This document shows, in pieces, positions 59,691 to 64,000 of a stretch of DNA of 64,000 nt. How positions within the stretch are numbered: position 1 is the first letter of the stretch; every line of letters starts with the position of its first letter. This DNA is from Bradysia coprophila (lineage: Eukaryota > Arthropoda > Insecta > Diptera > Sciaridae), in contig NW_023503493.1 of NCBI RefSeq assembly GCF_014529535.1, positions 21,670,001 to 21,734,000 on the forward strand, in the 5' to 3' direction. The position numbers and the translations under genes are program-made. The notes beneath the pieces were generated by a model that made no database searches, had not been told where the DNA came from, and worked only from the letters and a program-made list of their open reading frames with translations.

Positions 59691-59886
59691 ACAAAACATA
59701 AACAAATTCCATCCCCTATAGCAGCGAGTTCTCTACGATTTCGTAGAGGGTTTAACCTTATTGTACTGTAGTTAATATGTGATCATAGTGACACTTCGCA
59801 TTTCAATATTTTATAAGTCATCTAATGGTGCAAATTCTTGTAATTAACTCCAGAAATTAACATAAAAAAGTGACTTTATTTCGCAA

Positions 59887-62800
59887 ATGGATTGTTCTGT
59901 AAAAAAACGTCGCTTGAATGAAGATATTAATGAAGATGGTGACGATGGTAATAAAGTAAATGTTTTCTACATAAAAGCATTTAGTTATCAGTGTTATTGC
60001 AGTGCGTACTGACAACAATGGTCGAAATTCTAGTTTGATTGAGGATACAGAGGAATCTTGGGAATTACTTGATGTCGACTATGACGAAAGTAATGACTCA
60101 CATGCTGATGTGTCTAATTCAGTTATAGAACCACAAAACATCGAACATAGCACACGAATCATTCAGGATGCTCGCTCAGTATCAAACACTTTGAATGAAT
60201 TTACACGTAGCGATTTGATAATACATCTTGCAAGAAGCTATCTGGAAGATAAGGTCATCTTATCTACTGATAGAATTCGCAAAATTTCTCAAGAAATATG
60301 TTCAGCTTTCCCTGATGAAGACATGGTGAGATAGCATACCTATATCATGTAAACATCTTGTAAGATACACTGTTTAGGCTTCTTACTTCATTGAACCGAT
60401 TGGTAAAAAGGCCCCCGGTGGGAGATTTTTCAATCATTATCAAAGCCAGTTGAAAAAATTTCGGCAAAAGAATCTCATTCCAAAGTCATCACGGGCCATT
60501 AATAAAATGCTAAAGGCTGTGGAAGGTGAAGAAATATATGTTCTGAGTGGTATGTAACCAATTACCTTTTCATACAGTTATCTAATTAGAGCCCTTCTGT
60601 AGAAAAAGAAAAAGAAAGTTTCGAATATTTACTTCAACGTCAAACGAATTTGGCTGAGATTGTTGAACATTGGAGTGTCACGTTTTCTTATCGGCAAGAC
60701 GTTTTTAAAGACATTGCAAAAGATATTAGGGCGATCTTAGCGGAACAGTGGAAACCGTTGACACTATCGATTGGTCATGCCTTGGTAGATTTTGATTACT
60801 TTAGAACTTTGGCAAATGTTTTAGACAGCAATTGTTTTTTGATGCTCTTTCGGACTCGGCTCAAAGAATAATATCTTTTTGACAATACTCGCACATTAGA
60901 AACTTAAAGGAAATCTATTTACTTGAGCTGAAATTATTGATTATATAAGCTTGTCCGTCTCTTTAGGATTCTCAGTCTTCATAAATTTTTAAAAGACTTC
61001 TCTTCAAAAATAGATCCATAAGAACGTCCACAAAATTTGACTAGTTCGGTTAATTTCAATGAATGCAAAATGTTGATTATAAATTTGAGCCGATGCACCA
61101 CTAATTCATATTTTCTGAGATTTTATGTTTTCAAACTTTGAAAATGAGCATTTTTAAGCAAATAGGTGTGATAACGAGATAAACAGAATATTTGGATTAT
61201 TATATTTTGAGCTTGTCAGCTTCATATTACTAGAGTTTTTATGTGTCTTCTCGAAATTTACGCTCTCGACATGACACGCACCTGTTGTGGACGGTTTATT
61301 TTGGGCACTTTTGCTTTTCGCTCTCACTTCGTTCAGGCTACAATCCGCGAAATTGCCTTCCTCAAAAGATACGTATTTCACCGTATTGAATTAGATATTG
61401 AACAAAAATCCAATTTTACGCAGTGCCAAATCTATCCACTTCTATAAAATCTGCTTCACCAACAACAGATCTGCGAAGATTTTAAAATTATGCATGGACT
61501 CGATAAAGCGGCAACTCTTCGTTTGAAATGGAAAACAATTTTCGGCACTAAAGTGTTTCTACTGCTGAGAGAAACAGTAAAGAACAAACAAACATTACGC
61601 AAGGTCGAACAACTGCCGCTCACTGATGGTTCGTATTGATTGACTATCGATTTTTTCTTAGAATTCTGTTACATCAAAACGGCAGAGCAAGTTTTTTTAT
61701 TTCGAATATGATTGCAGATTCTCCACTCACTTTTTACTACGTAATCTTAAAATCTCAAAACCGAAACATTTAAGTTATTGGTCTTCCACAATAATTCACA
61801 TTTTTGTTGTTGTTGCATTTGACTAGTCTGACAGAAAATACAGAAACTCAAGTTATGATATGCACATACATGACCCTATTGACCGTCGACTTTATTTTTG
61901 CATTTACTGTTTTTAGATTAGACAAAAGATCAGAAAGATCTGTTATTTAAACTCAAATGTGAACACTGAGCAGAGTTGGATTTGGATAACATGTTTGATC
62001 TTAATTTTTAAGGACGATTCAAAATTGCGCAAAGTTGCAGTCGTTGTATTCTTATCAGTTGTTTACAAATTATATTCTAATACGGACAGCCACCAATCAC
62101 CTGGCTTTACTTCAGCTGACGTAACGTCTGTTTCATTATTGTTTCTCGAGTTGTTCTCTGTATTTATATTACATGAGCGTAGGTATACCAACCGATAAAT
62201 GTAGATCGTATGGAATGGGAGAAGGAAGAATAGAAGAGAATCGATTGTTATGCAAACGAATATTATCAAAGGACTTAAATAACTGATAGAGAGAAAAGGT
62301 TTTTAAGTTCTTTAATAGTAGATTACGATACAAGGGAAATAATTTCATATTTCGTATTCAGATGAGTAAAAGTATCCGAGGTACGTTTACTCATCGTGAT
62401 ACGAGATCACAAATTATTTCCCGTGTGCAGTATGCTATTTTACTATACGAAGGAGGTAAAGATTTTTCCTGTGAGGGAAAAGCCTCATTACCTCACGATG
62501 TATAGTAAAAATCATTATGTATCTGCTCTGCCATTGTAGAAATATGATTCGAGCTTTAAATTCACAATGTTTATTTATTATATTTCAGAATATTTAAATG
62601 TCTCGTCAGTTTTAATGCTTAATGCTATATTGGTTCCACCACTCCAAAAAGGAGTAAAAAAACCAACAATTCAAGACGCCCAGGACAGCGTCATAATGGT
62701 TGCCAAAACCGAAAATGAATTGCGAGATCAACTTTATGATAGATTCGTAGGAGAGTATGCAATCGACTACCATCCAATCGTTGTAGCTATGGAGCCAAAT

Positions 62801-63034
62801 GAACAGGAAATTTATTTTTTCGTAATATTTCACAATTTGCGATATCGATTTAGCAGATTTTGTGATGCCATAGATGTTTGTTTTAAAATGTTTTGTGTTT
62901 TTCAAATCGAGTTTCCGACAGCATGTACACAATATTATGCTCTTTTAAATGAGCTGTTCTATAATATTCCCTTAAAAATTTGCAAAAGCACTAAAGTCGC
63001 TGAACTTTGTAAAGATATCAATGATACGGTGTAA
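59887..63034 (+). CDS. uncharacterised arthropod-family protein, six exons
   Basis: Exons 59887-59947, 60003-60325, 60378-60549, 60603-60784, 61469-61628, 62589-63034, all in phase, giving about 447 residues. The N-terminus is acidic with a basic patch (KKRR). The middle contains ASYFIEPIGKKAPGGRFFNH and a helical segment ending EHWSVTFSYRQDVF. DFKIMHGLDKAATLRLKWK follows. The last exon has LMLNAILVPPLQKG, KPTIQDAQDSVIMVAKTENE, YHPIVVAMEPNE and DVCFKMFCVFQIEFPTACTQ. From memory, this layout matches a group of uncharacterised arthropod proteins, often multi-copy, possibly a domesticated element. Introns 4 (684 nt) and 5 (960 nt) hold repeats. Donor GTTCGT of exon 5 is weak. Function unknown. 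Confidence 0.65.
61280..61365. repeat. dispersed repeat family M, copy 3
   Basis: GGCACTTTTGCTTTTCGCTC and CCGCGAAATTGCC match family M at 36.7 and 59.1 kb. It lies inside intron 4 of the uncharacterised gene. Confidence 0.5.
62317..62450. mobile_element. MITE-like foldback family A, second copy
   Basis: AATAGTAGATTAC at the left and AGTATGCTATTTTAC at the right, with GAGGTACGTTTACTCATCGT inside, correspond to 6397-6525. Arms GGGAAATAATTT and AAATTATTTCCC pair. It lies inside intron 5 of the uncharacterised gene. Confidence 0.65.
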
Positions 63035-63250
63035 ACCGAAAACAAAAACAAAAATGAAAAAACGTTTGGCTTGGTAACTATGATAGACTTAAATATTAAA
63101 TGAAATCGATCATTTTCGGTCTCTTTTTATAGATATAATTTGTAAATTCTAGTTGTTCATACGTTGTACCTTTAATTGCAATATATATTGACTGTTCCAT
63201 ACTACTTGTCTTGAAATCTTTTACTTCAAAATTTTTTATTTTTTTTGTAC

Positions 63251-63346
63251 ATTCATTGGATTTAATTTATGGTTAACGGGCCTAACCAGATCCAAATCCA
63301 GAATTGATTTTAGAGTCATTTGGACCATAAATTAAATCCAATGAAT
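63251..63346. repeat. palindrome, ATTCATTGGATTTAATTTATGG arms
   Basis: 22-bp perfect inverted arms (63251-63272 and 63325-63346) separated by about 50 bp. Probably the ends of a tiny non-autonomous element. Confidence 0.7.
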
Positions 63347-63377
63347 GATCAAACCAGGTATGGTCTGTCCATACAAG

Positions 63378-63470
63378 CCGGAGGAAATAGCGATTTCATA
63401 TAAAAATACTCACCTCTTAGTGAAAATCATTGAAAGGTGAGTTTGTTTATATGAAATCGCTATTTCCTTC
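63378..63470. repeat. palindrome, GGAAATAGCGATTTCATATA arms
   Basis: Arms 63378-63415 and 63434-63470 pair over about 33 bp (GGAAATAGCGATTTCATATA, ACTCACCT core) with a short loop. Confidence 0.7.
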
Positions 63471-64000
63471 GCTTCATACACATTTTAAATCTACATCTTT
63501 TCTTGAAACCATAACGTTTGCTGCTGATCACTGTTCAAAATCATTTTAAAAAAATCTTAAAACAAATTTCGGAAAAATCAGCAGATAATCGAGTTCTCTC
63601 AAATAAGTGATAAAAATCAAAACTTTCATTGAGACAAACTTTGTATTTAACTCGGTGATAAATGCTTCTTTCGGCCCATGATGTGTATCGTTACACTCGA
63701 TGGCATAATAGTTAATAAAGGCCGCAGGCCGTGTGTCACAACAAACATCGAGAGCCTAATAAAGGACTTTGCATTGAGTTGCATACAACGTTTTATGCCA
63801 CAGACGCATCCAAAGTTTGCAAATTTAGCATATTATGGTGGTGAGTGGCATAAATAACTATTTACAATCTAGTTTCTGAATACTAGTTTCTAATAATTCA
63901 AGAAATCGAGTTATATCGAATGATATTTAGCAGTAGGTAGCAGGCTTGATGAAAATAATTTATTTTGTCTAAAAACTTATAAACTTGGCATTATCAAAAG

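Larger units (their letters stand above)
55776..59886. other. intergenic region dominated by the 207-bp satellite
   Basis: No gene supported. Contains foldback family C at 55982-56090, the higher-order satellite at 56345-57700, a family M repeat at 59095-59190 and an inverted-repeat element at 59262-59690. A 75-codon plus-strand frame at 58146 has no domain. Confidence 0.5.
63035..64000. other. 3' flank with two palindromes
   Basis: Contains the foldbacks at 63251-63346 and 63378-63470 and otherwise AT-rich sequence. No gene supported before the window ends. Confidence 0.5.

Noticed and set aside
62612-62932. 106-codon minus-strand frame starting MCTCCRKLDLKN
   Set aside because: Antisense shadow of the last exon of the uncharacterised plus-strand gene.

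Overview
The window is AT-rich nuclear DNA from an insect. Short GT-AG introns, an arthropod-type troponin C, PARP1, TFAM, Maelstrom and a cluster of secreted digestive-type carboxypeptidases point to a fly. The abundance of short foldback elements and satellite blocks would suit a lower dipteran such as a gnat or midge, but I cannot prove the genus. Gene models were built by hand from splice signals, reading phase and family knowledge.

Layout: (1) 1.4-2.6 kb, minus: a troponin C gene. (2) 2.6-10.2 kb: gene-poor DNA with small foldback elements. (3) 10.3-27.5 kb: four zinc carboxypeptidase (M14A) genes. Three are in tandem on the plus strand and the fourth is inverted. Satellites, a minisatellite, a tandem-repeat-bearing inverted-repeat element and a small SAP-domain/membrane-anchor gene lie between them. 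(4) 28.1-29.35 kb: a composite element with tandem-repeat termini in inverted orientation and three nested foldbacks. (5) 30.1-33.9 kb, minus: a complete PARP1 gene in 11 exons. (6) 34-40.9 kb: the tail-anchored insertion factor CAMLG plus several MITE-like palindromes. (7) 40.9-48.7 kb: two divergent TFAM paralogues in opposite orientation, on either side of a complete maelstrom gene and a Nup160-like pseudogene fragment. (8) 49.3-52 kb: a DCXR-like short-chain dehydrogenase and a FUNDC1-like mitophagy receptor. (9) 54.4-55.8 kb, minus: an unrecognised basic protein. (10) 56.3-57.6 kb: a 207-bp higher-order satellite built from five ~41-bp subunits. (11) 59.9-63.0 kb: a six-exon gene of an arthropod family without known function.

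The carboxypeptidases form a functional group of secreted proenzymes. They share exon phases, and two of them have lost, or two have gained, the last intron. TFAM (two copies), DCXR and FUNDC1 relate to mitochondria, but I see no evidence that they are co-regulated. The most unusual points are: the TFAM duplication with a small ORF 57 nt behind one copy; the 66-nt in-frame intron in the PARP1 WGR domain; the inverted exon copies around the SAP/TM gene; a small element whose 8-bp target site duplication is confirmed by an empty site in the same window; and the composite element at 28-29 kb.
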